In this document: positions 9,025 through 19,591 of the stretch, piece by piece
Layout: each line of letters begins with the position of its first letter
How positions within the stretch are numbered: position 1 is the stretch's first letter
NCBI GenBank assembly: GCA_001028025.1
Contig: LDAQ01000029.1
Span: forward strand, 1 to 64,000
Reading direction: 5' to 3'
Source of the DNA: Faecalicatena fissicatena
Lineage (GTDB): Bacteria; Bacillota; Clostridia; Lachnospirales; Lachnospiraceae
Length of the DNA: 64,000 nucleotides
Position numbers and translations under genes: made by a program
The notes under the pieces: model-generated
The model's database searches: none
What the model was told of the DNA's origin: nothing
The model's input: the letters and a program-made list of their open reading frames with translations, nothing else

Positions 9025-10002
9025 ATGATAACATATCTGCTGTTACTAATAGGTTTTTTTCTGCTGATAAAAGGGGCAGATTTTTTTGTAGACGGAAGTT
9101 CAAGTATTGCAAAAATATTGAGGGTGCCTTCCATTGTCATTGGTCTGACAATCGTTGCTTTTGGGACAAGCATGCCGGAAGCCTCCGTCAGCATAACGGC
9201 TGCCCTTCAGGGGAAAAATGATCTGGCAGTCAGCAATGTGATCGGCTCGAATATATTTAACCTGCTGGTTGTACTGGGGGCAAGTGCCCTGGTGCGTCCG
9301 ATTCAGGTGAAGTGGTCAATACTGAAGAGAGAGTTTCCTTTTTCTATAATAATAACGTTAATTCTATTACTGGGTCTGACAGGGTTTCGTTTCAGCGGCA
9401 TATTTGAACAGGGCAGAGAGTACGTACTTACAAGGGGCGTGGGAATCCTTCTCCTTGTATTGTTTATCGTGTTTGTCTGCTTTGCAGTGCTGGATGCTAT
9501 GCGCTCCCGCAGGCAGATTGCACAGTCAGGTGAGCCGGTGGAAGAATATGAAGTCTTGACTCCACTTCGCAGTGTGGGGTATATTGTAATTGGAATAGCT
9601 GGCATAATTATCGGCGGCAACTTTGTTGTGGACAGCGCGACAGAGATTGCACTGAGTTTCGGGTTAAGCCAGACATTTATCGGACTTTCTATAGTAGCAC
9701 TGGGGACTTCCCTGCCCGAGCTGGTAACTTCTATGGTAGCAGCCAAAAAGGGAGAAAATGATCTCGCACTTGGCAACGTGGTTGGCTCTAATATATTTAA
9801 CATTCTGTTAATCCTCGGGGCTTCTGCGTCAATTATGCCAATAACTGTTAATTCTTTTGCTGTTCAGGATACGTTGATCCTGATCGTAGCCAGCTTCCTG
9901 GTGTATGTGTGCTCTATCAGCAGAAAAGGGCTGTCAAAACTGGAAGGCTGTATGTTTGTGCTGTTTTATGCAGGATTTTTTGTATATATACTGACAAGGT
10001 AG
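9025..10002 (+). CDS. K+-independent Na+/Ca2+ exchanger-like transporter (CaxA/YrbG family)
   Basis: Integral membrane antiporter of the calcium/cation exchanger superfamily, expected to export Ca2+ against Na+ or H+. Seen: about ten hydrophobic segments and the duplicated alpha-repeat motifs, GTSMPEASVS near residue 50 and GTSLPELVTS near 235, each followed by a GNVVGSNIFN or SNVIGSNIFN motif. These are the ion-binding halves of the inverted repeat. Length 325. The ribosome site is AGCGAGGTC just before 9025. The next gene begins within 10 nt, so both may be co-transcribed. Substrate choice (Ca2+ versus other cations) is inferred from the family. Confidence 0.88.
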   Translation: MITYLLLLIGFFLLIKGADFFVDGSSSIAKILRVPSIVIGLTIVAFGTSMPEASVSITAALQGKNDLAVSNVIGSNIFNLLVVLGASALVRPIQVKWSILKREFPFSIIITLILLLGLTGFRFSGIFEQGREYVLTRGVGILLLVLFIVFVCFAVLDAMRSRRQIAQSGEPVEEYEVLTPLRSVGYIVIGIAGIIIGGNFVVDSATEIALSFGLSQTFIGLSIVALGTSLPELVTSMVAAKKGENDLALGNVVGSNIFNILLILGASASIMPITVNSFAVQDTLILIVASFLVYVCSISRKGLSKLEGCMFVLFYAGFFVYILTR

Positions 10003-10011
10003 GTGGAAAAG

Positions 10012-11400
10012 ATGAGGAACCAGGATTGGGAAAGATTTGGAGAGGATATCCGCAGGACGGTGCAGGATGCTGTGGATTCCCAGGATTTTAACAGATTAAA
10101 TCAGACAATTACAAATACTGTCAATAATGCCATGGATGGACTGGAGAAGGGGCTGCACACAATGGGGGACGCTGTAGGTGATGCAGTGGACAAGACTGCG
10201 CAGAACTTTAAAAATCAATCCTGGCAGAATGGTAGCCGGCGGTCCGGCGGAAATACATATAGGTATCAGGGGGACTCCGGACAAGGGAATGCAGACTATC
10301 GCTGGAACCCGGATTCCAGACAAAGACGGGAACAGAGACGGGACCAAAGACGGGACCAAAGAAGAGATCAAAGATGGCAGGAGCGCGCCAGGGGCGCAAG
10401 CTGGCAGTATCAGACCGCGCAGAACTCTCCGACTGTCCAGAAAAATTCCAGCCTGTTTGTCAGGACAACCGGTACGAAAGCCGGAGGGATAGTTCTGGCT
10501 GTGACAGGTTATACACTGGGGATTTCCATGCTCTTAATGTTGATACTTGTGCTGGTTGTGGGGATTACTGCGTATGATTTCAGCAGCAATTTCCGGGTGA
10601 CCGCATGCGTAATTGGAGTTTTCATAGCGGCTGGTGTGATACTGGCAGGTGTCGGGACAAATCTTCTTAGAAAAGTGAAACGCTTCCGCGCATATATCCG
10701 GGAGATGGAAGGCAAAGACTACTGCGAGATCAAGGAACTGGCGCAGCGTTTGAGGAGATCTCCAAAGTATATCGCAAAAGATATTGAAAAAATGATAAAC
10801 AGGGGATGGTTCCGGCAGGGGCATCTGGACAGCCAGAGAACCTGTCTGATCGTCAGTAATGAGGCATACACCCAGTATACAGAACTGATGCAGCGCATGG
10901 AAAAGCAGAAACAGGAAGAACGGCTGGAGAAGGCGCGTCAGGCAGAAGAGAACAAGAACCTGGATCCGCAGGTACAGGAAGTTATCAAAGCTGGGGACGA
11001 ATATATTAAGAAGATTCATGAATGCAACGATGCTATTCCGGGGGAGGAGATTTCGGCAAAGATATCCCGGATAGAGACTCTTGTGGACCGGATTTTTGAC
11101 CGGGTAGAGCAGAATCCGGAAAATGTACCGGATATCCGCCGTATGATGGAGTACTATCTGCCGACCACCGTCAAGCTTCTGGAAGCCTATGAGGAGCTGG
11201 ATGCCCAGCCGGTACAGGGCGCGAATATTATTTCGTCCAAGAGTGAGATCGAGAAAACTCTGGAAACATTAAATGCAGCGTTTGAGAAACTGCTGGACAG
11301 TCTGTTCCAGGATACGGCATGGAATGTGTCGGCCGACATATCCGTTCTGAACACCATGCTGGCCCAGGAAGGACTTACAAAGGATGACTTTAAAAAATAG
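10012..11400 (+). CDS. XpaC-like membrane protein
   Basis: Resembles XpaC-family proteins (named from a Bacillus gene affecting hydrolysis of 5-bromo-4-chloroindolyl phosphate), often encoded beside TelA as here. Seen: an acidic and amphipathic N-terminus, a low-complexity run of RRDQ repeats near residues 100-120 arising from a 12-bp DNA repeat (about 10327-10373), two hydrophobic segments near 160-185 and 195-220, then a soluble helical C-terminal half with coiled-coil character near 285-315. The frame allows GTG at 10003, but ATG at 10012 follows AGGTGG at better spacing. Length 462. Molecular function is unknown; a membrane or envelope stress role with TelA is inference. Confidence 0.75.
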   Translation: MRNQDWERFGEDIRRTVQDAVDSQDFNRLNQTITNTVNNAMDGLEKGLHTMGDAVGDAVDKTAQNFKNQSWQNGSRRSGGNTYRYQGDSGQGNADYRWNPDSRQRREQRRDQRRDQRRDQRWQERARGASWQYQTAQNSPTVQKNSSLFVRTTGTKAGGIVLAVTGYTLGISMLLMLILVLVVGITAYDFSSNFRVTACVIGVFIAAGVILAGVGTNLLRKVKRFRAYIREMEGKDYCEIKELAQRLRRSPKYIAKDIEKMINRGWFRQGHLDSQRTCLIVSNEAYTQYTELMQRMEKQKQEERLEKARQAEENKNLDPQVQEVIKAGDEYIKKIHECNDAIPGEEISAKISRIETLVDRIFDRVEQNPENVPDIRRMMEYYLPTTVKLLEAYEELDAQPVQGANIISSKSEIEKTLETLNAAFEKLLDSLFQDTAWNVSADISVLNTMLAQEGLTKDDFKK

Positions 11401-11532
11401 TAAGTTGCGAAAGAACCCCGCCAACAATTTTTCATGCATCGCACATAAGTGACCAAAGCACGGTCACTAAGTGCTCATAGCTATAAAAAATAAGAGAGGT
11501 TAGATTCAGACTTACCAGATGGAGGAAGTAAA

Positions 11533-12666
11533 ATGAACAACGAATTTGAAGGATTTGCAGCAACCCCTGAACTGACCCTGGAACCATTTCAGGAACAAAA
11601 ACAGGTTGTAGAGACTGTGGAGAAGGAAGAAGTTGTTTTCGACGACAACATTCTGACAGAAGAAGAGAGAAGGGCTGTCGAAAATTTTGCCAATCAGATC
11701 GACCTGACCAACTCTTCCGTGATTCTTCAGTATGGGGCAGGCACACAGAAGAAGATGGCGGACTTTTCTGAGACAGCGCTGGAGAATGTAAAGACAAAAG
11801 ATCTGGGAGAGATCGGAGATCTTCTGTCTGGTGTAGTGAAAGAGCTGAAGGATTTTGATGAAGAAGAAGAAAAGGGATTTTTGGGCATATTTAAGAAGAC
11901 TTCCAATAAGATAACCGCTATGAAGTCAAAGTATGCGAAGGCGGAGACCAATATCAACCAGATATGTAAAGTTCTGGAAAACCATCAGGTACAGCTGTTA
12001 AAAGACATTGCGATACTGGATAAGATGTATGAAGTGAATCTTACCTATTTTAAAGAACTGTCCATGTATATACTGGCAGGCAAGAAAAAGCTTCAGGAGA
12101 TCCGCACTACGAAACTGCCGGAGCTGCTGAACAAGGCGCAGAGAGATGGGCTGCCAGAAGATGCACAGGCAGCGAGAGACCTGGACTCAATGTGCAACCG
12201 GTTTGAAAAGAAAATACATGATCTGGAGCTGACACGTACAATTTCTATCCAGACTGCGCCGCAGATCCGGCTCGTACAGGGAAACGATACTCTTATGGTA
12301 GAGAAAATCCAGTCTACGATTGTAAATACCATTCCGTTGTGGAAGAGCCAGATGGTACTTGCCCTTGGTGTGGAACATTCAGCACAGGCAGCAGCGGCCC
12401 AACGTGAAGTGACAGATATGACGAATCAGCTGCTGCGTAAGAATGCAGAGAAACTAAAAATGGCAACTATTGAAACTGCAAAAGAGTCGGAGCGCGGCAT
12501 TGTGGATATTGAAACCCTCAAGATGACGAATGAATCCCTGATCTCTACTCTGGACGAGGTAATGCATATCCAGCAGGAGGGGCGGCAGAAACGCCGGGAG
12601 GCGGAACAGGAGATGCTGCGGCTGGAAGGCGAACTGAAACAGAAGCTGATGCAGGTACAGGGTTAA
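11533..12666 (+). CDS. TelA-like toxic anion resistance family protein
   Basis: Member of the TelA family, named for tellurite resistance genes and found next to XpaC-like genes in many Firmicutes. Seen: a 377-residue, soluble, strongly helical protein with a conserved central block (LTYFKELSMYILAG near residue 165, RTISIQTAPQIRLVQ near 238-252, PLWKSQMVLAL near 275) and a coiled-coil C-terminus rich in Glu, Gln and Lys. Ribosome site GGAGGAAG precedes the ATG. It lies 132 nt after the XpaC-like gene; that gap contains a small hairpin (AGTGACC / GGTCACT, 11449-11468). The biochemical role is not known; tellurite resistance should not be assumed. Confidence 0.83.
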   Translation: MNNEFEGFAATPELTLEPFQEQKQVVETVEKEEVVFDDNILTEEERRAVENFANQIDLTNSSVILQYGAGTQKKMADFSETALENVKTKDLGEIGDLLSGVVKELKDFDEEEEKGFLGIFKKTSNKITAMKSKYAKAETNINQICKVLENHQVQLLKDIAILDKMYEVNLTYFKELSMYILAGKKKLQEIRTTKLPELLNKAQRDGLPEDAQAARDLDSMCNRFEKKIHDLELTRTISIQTAPQIRLVQGNDTLMVEKIQSTIVNTIPLWKSQMVLALGVEHSAQAAAAQREVTDMTNQLLRKNAEKLKMATIETAKESERGIVDIETLKMTNESLISTLDEVMHIQQEGRQKRREAEQEMLRLEGELKQKLMQVQG

Positions 12667-12766
12667 CATTTTGTCTGAAAAGAGTACGGGACGCGGCGGA
12701 AAAAAAACGGAGCATGCAGATCCAGGATTTGAGATGTTTTATCTAAGTTTTTCAAAAGAGAGCGCC

Positions 12767-12795
12767 TTGACAAAAAGGGCTTTTTCGAGTAGAAT
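12767..12795 (+). promoter_or_regulatory. Promoter of the proS T-box transcript
   Basis: TTGACA at 12767-12772 and TAGAAT at 12790-12795 are separated by 17 nt. Transcription is expected to begin near 12802, just before the T-box stem I. Confidence 0.85.
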
Positions 12796-12801
12796 CACAG
12801 T

Positions 12802-13041
12802 TACTACAGGCGATGAACGGGATTAGTATATGCACGAAATGTCACAGAGAGGAAGCAATCAGGTGCGAGGCTTCTGCAGGAAATGCATAGAACCGGCCCG
12901 GGAGCTGCTGTGTGAAAACACGGCGTAGAACCGGCGTTAACGGTGTATGAGTGAACTGTGTCAGGGGATGCAGTTAATTAGGGTGGTACCGCCGAGACTT
13001 TCGGTCCCTTTTTGGAAGGGAAGAAGGTCCCGGCGTTTTTG
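12802..13041 (+). promoter_or_regulatory. T-box riboswitch controlling proS
   Basis: This leader should sense uncharged tRNA-Pro and switch between terminator and antiterminator. Seen: stem I begins with the GATGAACGGGATTAGTA region (12831-12848) and contains the AGAGAGG apical motif. The conserved T-box AGGGTGGTACCGCC is at 12980-12993, whose TGGT can pair with an ACCA acceptor end. The competing terminator runs from 12990 to 13040, with GGTCCCGGCG followed by TTTTT. Candidate proline specifier codons (CCG near 12893) lie on the 3' side of stem I, but I did not fold it, so the exact specifier is uncertain. It is followed by proS. Confidence 0.92.
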
Positions 13042-13163
13042 TATATATTTATATGCTAAGAGGCGTTTCGGCTATAATCGGGCATACTGCAGCCGGGACA
13101 GATTACTTCCATAATATCAAATACGGGGCAGGGGCCCTGGAGAATGAAAAAGGAGACATAATA

Positions 13164-14606
13164 ATGGCAAAGGAAAAGAAACTGGTAGAATCGATCACAT
13201 CAAGAGACGAGGACTTTGCACAGTGGTATACGGATGTGGTCCGTGAGGCAAAACTGTGCGACTATTCAGGCGTAAAAGGCTGTCTGAATTATCTGCCCAA
13301 CGGATATGCAATCTGGGAAAATATTCAGAGCGACCTTGACAAACGTTTTAAAGATACGGGGGTAGAAAATGTTTATCTTCCGGTACTGATTCCGGAGGCG
13401 CTGCTCCAGAAGGAATCCGACCATATAGAGGGATTTGCTCCGGAGGTAGCCTGGGTGACGCACGGCGGGCTGGAGAGACTGCAGGAAAGATTCTGCATCC
13501 GCCCTACTTCTGAGACGTTGTTCTGCGACCTGTGGAGTAAGACAGTGCAGTCCTACAGAGATCTGCCGAAGGTATGGAACCAGTGGTGCTCTGTACTGCG
13601 CTGGGAAAAGACGACGAGACCGTTTTTACGTTCCAGAGAATTCCTGTGGCAGGAAGGTCATACAATCCACGCAACTTACGAAGAGGCGGAGCAGAGAACT
13701 CTGACCATGCGCGACGTATACAGAGACTTCATCCAGGATGATCTGGCGATTCCGCTGCTTTCCGGACGGAAGACAGAGAGCGAAAAGTTTGCAGGTGCAC
13801 AGGACACATACACAGTGGAAGCACTGATGCATGACGGAAAAGCGCTGCAGTCTGCTACAAGCCATTTCTTCGGAAGCTCATTCCCGGATGCATTTGATAT
13901 TAAATATGCAGATAAGAACAACGAGCTGCACAGCGTATATGAGACATCATGGGGACTCTCAACCAGAATTATCGGCGCTATTATCATGGTACACGGTGAT
14001 GACAGTGGTCTGGTACTGCCGCCGAGAATTGCACCTGTGCAAACTAGAGTGATTCCGATTGCACAGCACAAAGAGGGCGTCCTGGATAAAGCGAATGAAC
14101 TGCTTGATGTACTGAAGGCAGCAGGCTACAAAGCCAAAATAGACGATTCAGAAAAGAGTCCCGGATGGAAATTCAGCGAGCAGGAGATGCTTGGAATCCC
14201 GACCAGAATTGAAATCGGGCCAAAAGACATTGAAAACAACCAGGTAGTAGTAGTCCGCCGCGATACAAGAGAAAAGATCGTCGTATCCATAGATGAGATT
14301 ACAACAAAACTGGGTGAAATCCTGGAAACAATTCAGAAAGAGATGTTTGACAAAGCTAAAGCATTCCTGGATTCCCACATTGACAGTGCGGTGACCATGG
14401 AAGAGATGAACGAAAAGTTCCAAGAAAACCGTGGATTCATCAAAGCAATGTGGTGCGGTGATGAAGCATGTGAAGACGATATCAAAACCCAGACCGGAGG
14501 CGCATCATCCAGATGTATTCCGGATGACGAAGAGCATCTGTCCGATGTATGTATATGCTGCGGAAAACCGGCAAAGCATATGGTATACTGGGGCAAATCA
14601 TACTAG
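13164..14606 (+). CDS. proS: Prolyl-tRNA synthetase, short (archaeal/eukaryotic-like) type
   Basis: Charges tRNA-Pro with proline. Seen: class II motif 2 in the [20 protein letters not shown] region near residues 135-155 (given in part), the proline-binding [12 protein letters not shown] segment near 112-123, motif 3 [14 protein letters not shown] near 278-291, an anticodon-binding domain, and a C-terminal zinc-like cysteine set ending in the conserved GKSY tail. This is the ProRS type without the editing insertion, 480 residues. The frame extends 37 codons upstream to 13053, but ATG at 13164 follows AAAGGAGA and begins the family-conserved region. Expression is under the T-box at 12802-13041. 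Confidence 0.95.
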   Translation: MAKEKKLVESITSRDEDFAQWYTDVVREAKLCDYSGVKGCLNYLPNGYAIWENIQSDLDKRFKDTGVENVYLPVLIPEALLQKESDHIEGFAPEVAWVTHGGLERLQERFCIRPTSETLFCDLWSKTVQSYRDLPKVWNQWCSVLRWEKTTRPFLRSREFLWQEGHTIHATYEEAEQRTLTMRDVYRDFIQDDLAIPLLSGRKTESEKFAGAQDTYTVEALMHDGKALQSATSHFFGSSFPDAFDIKYADKNNELHSVYETSWGLSTRIIGAIIMVHGDDSGLVLPPRIAPVQTRVIPIAQHKEGVLDKANELLDVLKAAGYKAKIDDSEKSPGWKFSEQEMLGIPTRIEIGPKDIENNQVVVVRRDTREKIVVSIDEITTKLGEILETIQKEMFDKAKAFLDSHIDSAVTMEEMNEKFQENRGFIKAMWCGDEACEDDIKTQTGGASSRCIPDDEEHLSDVCICCGKPAKHMVYWGKSY

Positions 14607-14618
14607 AATCTCCGCGGA

Positions 14619-14681
14619 GGGGTCAGTCCCTTCTGCAAAGGGGTCTGACCCTTTTGCAGAGGGGTCTGACCCCTTTGAACA
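14619..14681. repeat. Three tandem 21-bp GGGGTCTGACCCC-type units
   Basis: Directly after the proS stop are three head-to-tail 21-bp units at 14619-14639, 14640-14660 and 14661-14681. Each begins GGGGTC, the first being a variant (GGGGTCAGTCCC), and each unit is itself palindromic at its core. They belong to the family at 8220 and 62012. They may act as a processing or stabilising 3' end for proS mRNA, but no T-run follows. Confidence 0.8.
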
Positions 14682-14731
14682 TCAAGAAACAAAAAAGTTC
14701 CGTAAAATACTTAAAATCTATTGAAAATCCC

Positions 14732-14760
14732 TTGACTTTCCCGTAAAAACGTAATAAACT
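14732..14760 (+). promoter_or_regulatory. Promoter of the str operon (rpsL)
   Basis: TTGACT at 14732-14737 and TAAACT at 14755-14760 with a 17-nt spacer. A leader of about 115 nt precedes rpsL. Confidence 0.65.
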
Positions 14761-14881
14761 AATTTAGCGTGCATAAAAAGGCATTATTTTTTGGCGCGTA
14801 AATCAAGATAATTACGATTATCTGCAACCCCTTTCCACATAAGTGAGAAAGAAACGAAAGAATCATAGGAGGTGAAAAAGA

Positions 14882-15301
14882 ATGCCAACATTTAACCAGT
14901 TAGTTAGAAAAGGACGTCAGACTTCTGAAAAGAAATCAACAGCACCGGCACTTCAGAAAGGATACAACTCTCTGCAGAAACGTGCTACGAATGTATCTGC
15001 ACCACAGAAGAGGGGTGTATGTACAGCAGTAAAAACAGCTACACCTAAGAAGCCTAACTCAGCTCTGAGAAAAATCGCCAGAGTTCGTCTCTCTAACGGA
15101 ATCGAAGTAACAAGCTATATCCCGGGAGAAGGACACAACCTTCAGGAGCATAGTGTTGTTCTGATCCGCGGAGGAAGAGTTAAGGACCTGCCAGGTACAA
15201 GATACCATATCGTCAGAGGTACACTTGATACAGCAGGTGTTGCTAAGAGAAGACAGGCTCGTTCTAAATACGGCGCTAAGAGACCAAAAGACGCAAAATA
15301 A
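14882..15301 (+). CDS. rpsL: Small-subunit ribosomal protein S12
   Basis: Component of the 30S decoding centre. Seen: the N-terminus [32 protein letters not shown] near residues 41-60 containing the universally conserved lysine, and [20 protein letters not shown] near 92-111, where the conserved Pro-Gly-Glu-Gly-His precedes. Length 139 matches the family. The lysine positions linked in other species to streptomycin resistance are wild type in sequence. The ribosome site AGGAGGTG lies 9 nt before ATG. First gene of rpsL-rpsG-fusA-tuf. Confidence 0.98.
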   Translation: MPTFNQLVRKGRQTSEKKSTAPALQKGYNSLQKRATNVSAPQKRGVCTAVKTATPKKPNSALRKIARVRLSNGIEVTSYIPGEGHNLQEHSVVLIRGGRVKDLPGTRYHIVRGTLDTAGVAKRRQARSKYGAKRPKDAK

Positions 15302-15409
15302 ATAAAAGCGGCTTTAAATGGTTAGTCTAATTAGCAAATTATGTAACTAAACAGTTAAATCGTATCACAAACAGAACTATGATTATCGTAGGTTGCGGAT
15401 TTAAGCAGG

Positions 15410-15439
15410 GCGCTTAATGTAATGCAAAAGATTAAGCGC
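15410..15439 (+). promoter_or_regulatory. Hairpin in the rpsL-rpsG intercistronic gap
   Basis: GCGCTTAAT (15410-15418) and ATTAAGCGC (15431-15439) form a perfect 9-bp stem with a 12-nt loop, in a 264-nt gap that is unusually long between these two genes. No T-run follows, so it is not a terminator. Control by ribosomal protein S7 is a possibility drawn from other bacteria and not shown here. Confidence 0.55.
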
Positions 15440-15523
15440 TGACTTCTATATACAGGTCCCGCGGCCACGAGCACATGAAGCGCGATTTCCATAGAAAGAC
15501 ACATGTGAGTACCGATGAATTAA

Positions 15524-16036
<513 letters not shown>

Positions 16037-16052
16037 TTAGGAGGAAAAAATC

Positions 16053-18170
16053 TTGGCTGGAAGAGAATATCCACTAGAAAGAACCAGAAATATAGGTATC
16101 ATGGCTCATATCGATGCTGGTAAAACAACACTGACAGAGCGTATCCTGTATTATACCGGTGTAAACTATAAGATAGGTGATACTCACGAAGGTACTGCTA
16201 CCATGGACTGGATGGAGCAGGAACAGGAGAGAGGTATCACAATTACTTCAGCTGCTACAACATGTCACTGGACTTTGGAAGAAAATACAAAACCAAAGGC
16301 AGGTGCCCTGGAACATCGTATTAATATTATCGACACGCCGGGACACGTTGACTTTACTGTAGAAGTTGAACGTTCGCTTCGTGTGCTGGATGGAGCCGTA
16401 GGTGTATTCTGTGCTAAGGGCGGTGTTGAGCCTCAGTCAGAAAACGTATGGCGTCAGGCTGACACATACAATGTACCGAGAATGGCGTTCATCAATAAGA
16501 TGGACATTCTGGGAGCTGATTTCTACAATGCTGTAGAGCAGATCAAGAACAGACTTGGTAAAAATGCTATTTGTCTTCAGCTGCCGATCGGCAAAGAAGA
16601 TGAATTCAAAGGAATCATCGACTTAATGGAGATGAAGGCTTATATCTATCATGATGATAAAGGCGAAGACATTTCTGTGGAAGAGGTTCCGGACGATATG
16701 AAAGACGACGCAGAACTGTATCGTACAGAATTAGTCGAGAAGATCTGCGAATTAGACGACGATCTGATGTTAGAATACCTGGAGGGCGAAGAGCCTTCTG
16801 TTGAAGCACTCAAAGCAGCCCTGAGAAAGGGAACATGCGAGTGTACAGCTGTTCCGGTATGCTGCGGTACAGCATACAGAAACAAAGGTGTTCAGAAATT
16901 ATTGGATGCAGTCATCGAATATATGCCGGCTCCGACAGATATCCCGCCGATCGAAGGTACGGATGAAGACGGAAACAGCGTAGTGAGACATTCATCTGAT
17001 GAGGAACCGTTCTCCGCACTGGCATTTAAGATTATGACAGACCCGTTTGTAGGTAAGCTTGCTTACTTCAGAGTATACTCAGGTTCTATAAATTCAGGTT
17101 CTTACGTGCTGAATGCAACAAAAGGCAAAAAAGAACGTGTTGGACGTATCCTTCAGATGCATGCCAACAAGAGAGCTGAGCTGGATAAAGTATATGCAGG
17201 AGATATCGCAGCTGCCATCGGATTCAAGTTCACAACAACAGGTGATACCATCTGTGATGAACAGCATCCGGTTATCCTGGAGTCCATGGAATTCCCAGAG
17301 CCGGTTATCGAGCTCGCAATCGAGCCGAAGACAAAGGCGTCACAGGGCAAGCTTGGTGAATCCCTTGCAAAACTTGCAGAGGAAGACCCGACATTCCGTG
17401 CACACACAGATAAAGAGACAGGACAGACAATCATCGCAGGTATGGGGGAGCTCCATCTGGAAATCATCGTAGACAGACTTCTGCGTGAGTTCAAGGTAGA
17501 GGCTAATGTAGGTGCACCTCAGGTTGCTTACAAAGAGTCCTTCACAAAACCTGTTGATGTAGACAGCAAGTATGCAAAACAGTCAGGTGGACGTGGACAG
17601 TACGGACACTGTAAAGTTAAATTTGAACCTATGGATGTCAACGGAGAAGAAATCTACAAGTTCGACTCCAGCGTAGTCGGCGGATCTATTCCAAAAGAAT
17701 ATATTCCGGCTGTAGGCCAGGGTATCGAGGAAGCTATGAAGTCCGGTGTACTCGGAGGATTCCCGGTTGTTGGTGTTCATGCGACTGTATATGATGGTTC
17801 TTACCATGAAGTCGATTCAAGTGAAATGGCATTCCACATTGCCGGTTCTCTCGCATTCAAGGATGCCATGAGAAAATCTTCACCAGTACTTCTTGAGCCA
17901 ATCATGAAAGTGGAAGTAACAATGCCTGAAGAATATATGGGAGATATCATTGGTGATATCAATTCCCGACGTGGACGTATTGAAGGTATGGATGATCTGG
18001 GCGGCGGTAAAATTGTCCGCGCATTCGTGCCACTGTCCGAGATGTTTGGCTATTCTACAGACCTTCGTTCCAGAACTCAGGGACGTGGAAACTACTCAAT
18101 GTTCTTCGAGAGCTATGAGGCAGTACCGAAGTCTGTACAGGAAAAAGTATTAACGAATAAAAATGCCTAA
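16053..18170 (+). CDS. fusA: Elongation factor G
   Basis: GTPase that drives ribosomal translocation and, with RRF, ribosome recycling. Seen: G1 motif [19 protein letters not shown] near residues 17-35, switch [14 protein letters not shown]3 DTPGHVDFT near 92-100, G4 NKMD near 146, and the C-terminal domain IV-V region with GRGQYGH near 515. Length 705 is typical. The start is TTG at 16053-16055, after GGAGGAAAAAATC; this is forced by the conserved [15 protein letters not shown] beginning and the upstream rpsG stop. It sits between rpsG and tuf, as in most str operons. Confidence 0.98.
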   Translation: MAGREYPLERTRNIGIMAHIDAGKTTLTERILYYTGVNYKIGDTHEGTATMDWMEQEQERGITITSAATTCHWTLEENTKPKAGALEHRINIIDTPGHVDFTVEVERSLRVLDGAVGVFCAKGGVEPQSENVWRQADTYNVPRMAFINKMDILGADFYNAVEQIKNRLGKNAICLQLPIGKEDEFKGIIDLMEMKAYIYHDDKGEDISVEEVPDDMKDDAELYRTELVEKICELDDDLMLEYLEGEEPSVEALKAALRKGTCECTAVPVCCGTAYRNKGVQKLLDAVIEYMPAPTDIPPIEGTDEDGNSVVRHSSDEEPFSALAFKIMTDPFVGKLAYFRVYSGSINSGSYVLNATKGKKERVGRILQMHANKRAELDKVYAGDIAAAIGFKFTTTGDTICDEQHPVILESMEFPEPVIELAIEPKTKASQGKLGESLAKLAEEDPTFRAHTDKETGQTIIAGMGELHLEIIVDRLLREFKVEANVGAPQVAYKESFTKPVDVDSKYAKQSGGRGQYGHCKVKFEPMDVNGEEIYKFDSSVVGGSIPKEYIPAVGQGIEEAMKSGVLGGFPVVGVHATVYDGSYHEVDSSEMAFHIAGSLAFKDAMRKSSPVLLEPIMKVEVTMPEEYMGDIIGDINSRRGRIEGMDDLGGGKIVRAFVPLSEMFGYSTDLRSRTQGRGNYSMFFESYEAVPKSVQEKVLTNKNA

Positions 18171-18185
18171 ATATCATAAAAAGGC

Positions 18186-18214
18186 TTGAAAAACCCGGGC
18201 TTTTGAAATATAAT
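18186..18214 (+). promoter_or_regulatory. Internal promoter of tuf
   Basis: TTGAAA at 18186-18191 and a perfect TATAAT at 18209-18214 with a 17-nt spacer lie in the 119-nt fusA-tuf gap, allowing extra EF-Tu transcription independent of the str promoter. Confidence 0.75.
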
Positions 18215-18289
18215 CAGAATTAGCCGAGTAAAAGCGAAAACCAATAAAATGCCTGTAAATAGGCTATATATTAAGGAGGATTATTCAAA

Positions 18290-19483
18290 ATGGCAAAAGC
18301 TAAATTTGAAAGAACAAAACCACATGCTAATATTGGTACCATTGGACACGTTGACCATGGTAAAACAACATTAACAGCTGCTATTACAAAGACACTTTCT
18401 CAGAGAGTTGCTGGTAACGCAGCAGTTGATTTCGAAAACATCGATAAAGCTCCAGAGGAAAGAGAACGTGGTATCACAATTTCTACAGCTCACGTTGAGT
18501 ATGAGACAGACAAACGTCACTATGCACACGTTGACTGCCCAGGACATGCTGACTATGTAAAGAACATGATCACAGGTGCTGCTCAGATGGACGGAGCTAT
18601 CCTTGTTGTAGCTGCTACTGACGGAGTTATGGCTCAGACAAAAGAGCACATCCTTCTGTCACGTCAGGTAGGTGTACCTTACATCGTTGTATTCATGAAC
18701 AAATGTGACATGGTAGACGATGAAGAACTTCTTGAATTAGTAGAGATGGAAATCCGTGAACTCCTTGACGAGTATGAATTCCCGGGAGACGACACACCGA
18801 TTATCCAGGGTTCTGCACTGAAAGCTCTCGAAGATCCTTCAGGAGAATGGGGAGACAAGATCATGGAACTTATGGATGCTGTTGACAGCTGGGTTCCAGA
18901 TCCGCAGCGTGATACAGATAAGCCATTCCTGATGCCTGTAGAGGACGTATTCTCTATCACAGGACGTGGTACAGTTGCTACAGGTAGAGTAGAGCGTGGA
19001 ACACTTCACGTATCTGATGAAGTTGAAATCATCGGTATCAAAGAAGAAGTTAAGAAAACTGTTGTAACAGGTATCGAGATGTTCCGTAAACTTCTTGATG
19101 ATGCACAGGCTGGTGACAACATCGGAGCTCTGCTTCGTGGTGTTCAGAGAACTGAAATCGAAAGAGGACAGGTTCTGATCAAACCAGGTACAGTAAAATG
19201 CCACAAGAAATTTACAGCTCAGGTATACGTTCTGACAAAAGATGAAGGTGGACGTCATACACCATTCTTCAACAACTACAGACCACAGTTCTACTTCAGA
19301 ACAACAGACGTAACAGGTGTTTGCGATCTGCCGGAAGGTGTTGAGATGTGCATGCCTGGAGATAACGTAGAGATGACAATCGAACTGATTCACCCAGTAG
19401 CTATGGAAGAGGGTCTTGGATTCGCTATCCGTGAAGGTGGACGTACAGTTGGATCAGGAAAGGTTGCTAAAATCCTCGATTAA
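18290..19483 (+). CDS. tuf: Elongation factor Tu
   Basis: GTPase that delivers aminoacyl-tRNA to the ribosomal A site. Seen: [16 protein letters not shown] near residues 19-34, the [12 protein letters not shown] effector loop, [20 protein letters not shown] near 81-100, NKCD near 136, and domain II-III segments. Length 397 is typical. Codon use is strongly biased, consistent with very high expression. Ribosome site AAGGAGGA. A strong terminator follows. Confidence 0.99.
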   Translation: MAKAKFERTKPHANIGTIGHVDHGKTTLTAAITKTLSQRVAGNAAVDFENIDKAPEERERGITISTAHVEYETDKRHYAHVDCPGHADYVKNMITGAAQMDGAILVVAATDGVMAQTKEHILLSRQVGVPYIVVFMNKCDMVDDEELLELVEMEIRELLDEYEFPGDDTPIIQGSALKALEDPSGEWGDKIMELMDAVDSWVPDPQRDTDKPFLMPVEDVFSITGRGTVATGRVERGTLHVSDEVEIIGIKEEVKKTVVTGIEMFRKLLDDAQAGDNIGALLRGVQRTEIERGQVLIKPGTVKCHKKFTAQVYVLTKDEGGRHTPFFNNYRPQFYFRTTDVTGVCDLPEGVEMCMPGDNVEMTIELIHPVAMEEGLGFAIREGGRTVGSGKVAKILD

Positions 19484-19517
19484 TCGTTGATTTACAATCA
19501 TACAATCTAAATAAAAT

Positions 19518-19555
19518 ACCGCAGTCCTTGAGTAATCAGGGACTGCGGTTTTTTG
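19518..19555 (+). terminator. Intrinsic terminator after tuf
   Basis: CCGCAGTCC (19519-19527) pairs with GGACTGCGG (19540-19548), followed by TTTTTT. It ends the str operon and faces the convergent small gene at 19592. Confidence 0.93.
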
Positions 19556-19591
19556 CGTTCAAAATAACCTGTAAATGTCAGAAAGGGTCAA

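Noticed and set aside
14431..14724. Plus-strand frames running from the end of proS through the tandem repeats
   Set aside because: They read the 21-bp repeats as protein repeats; no independent start signal and no similarity, so the repeats are better seen as DNA/RNA structure.
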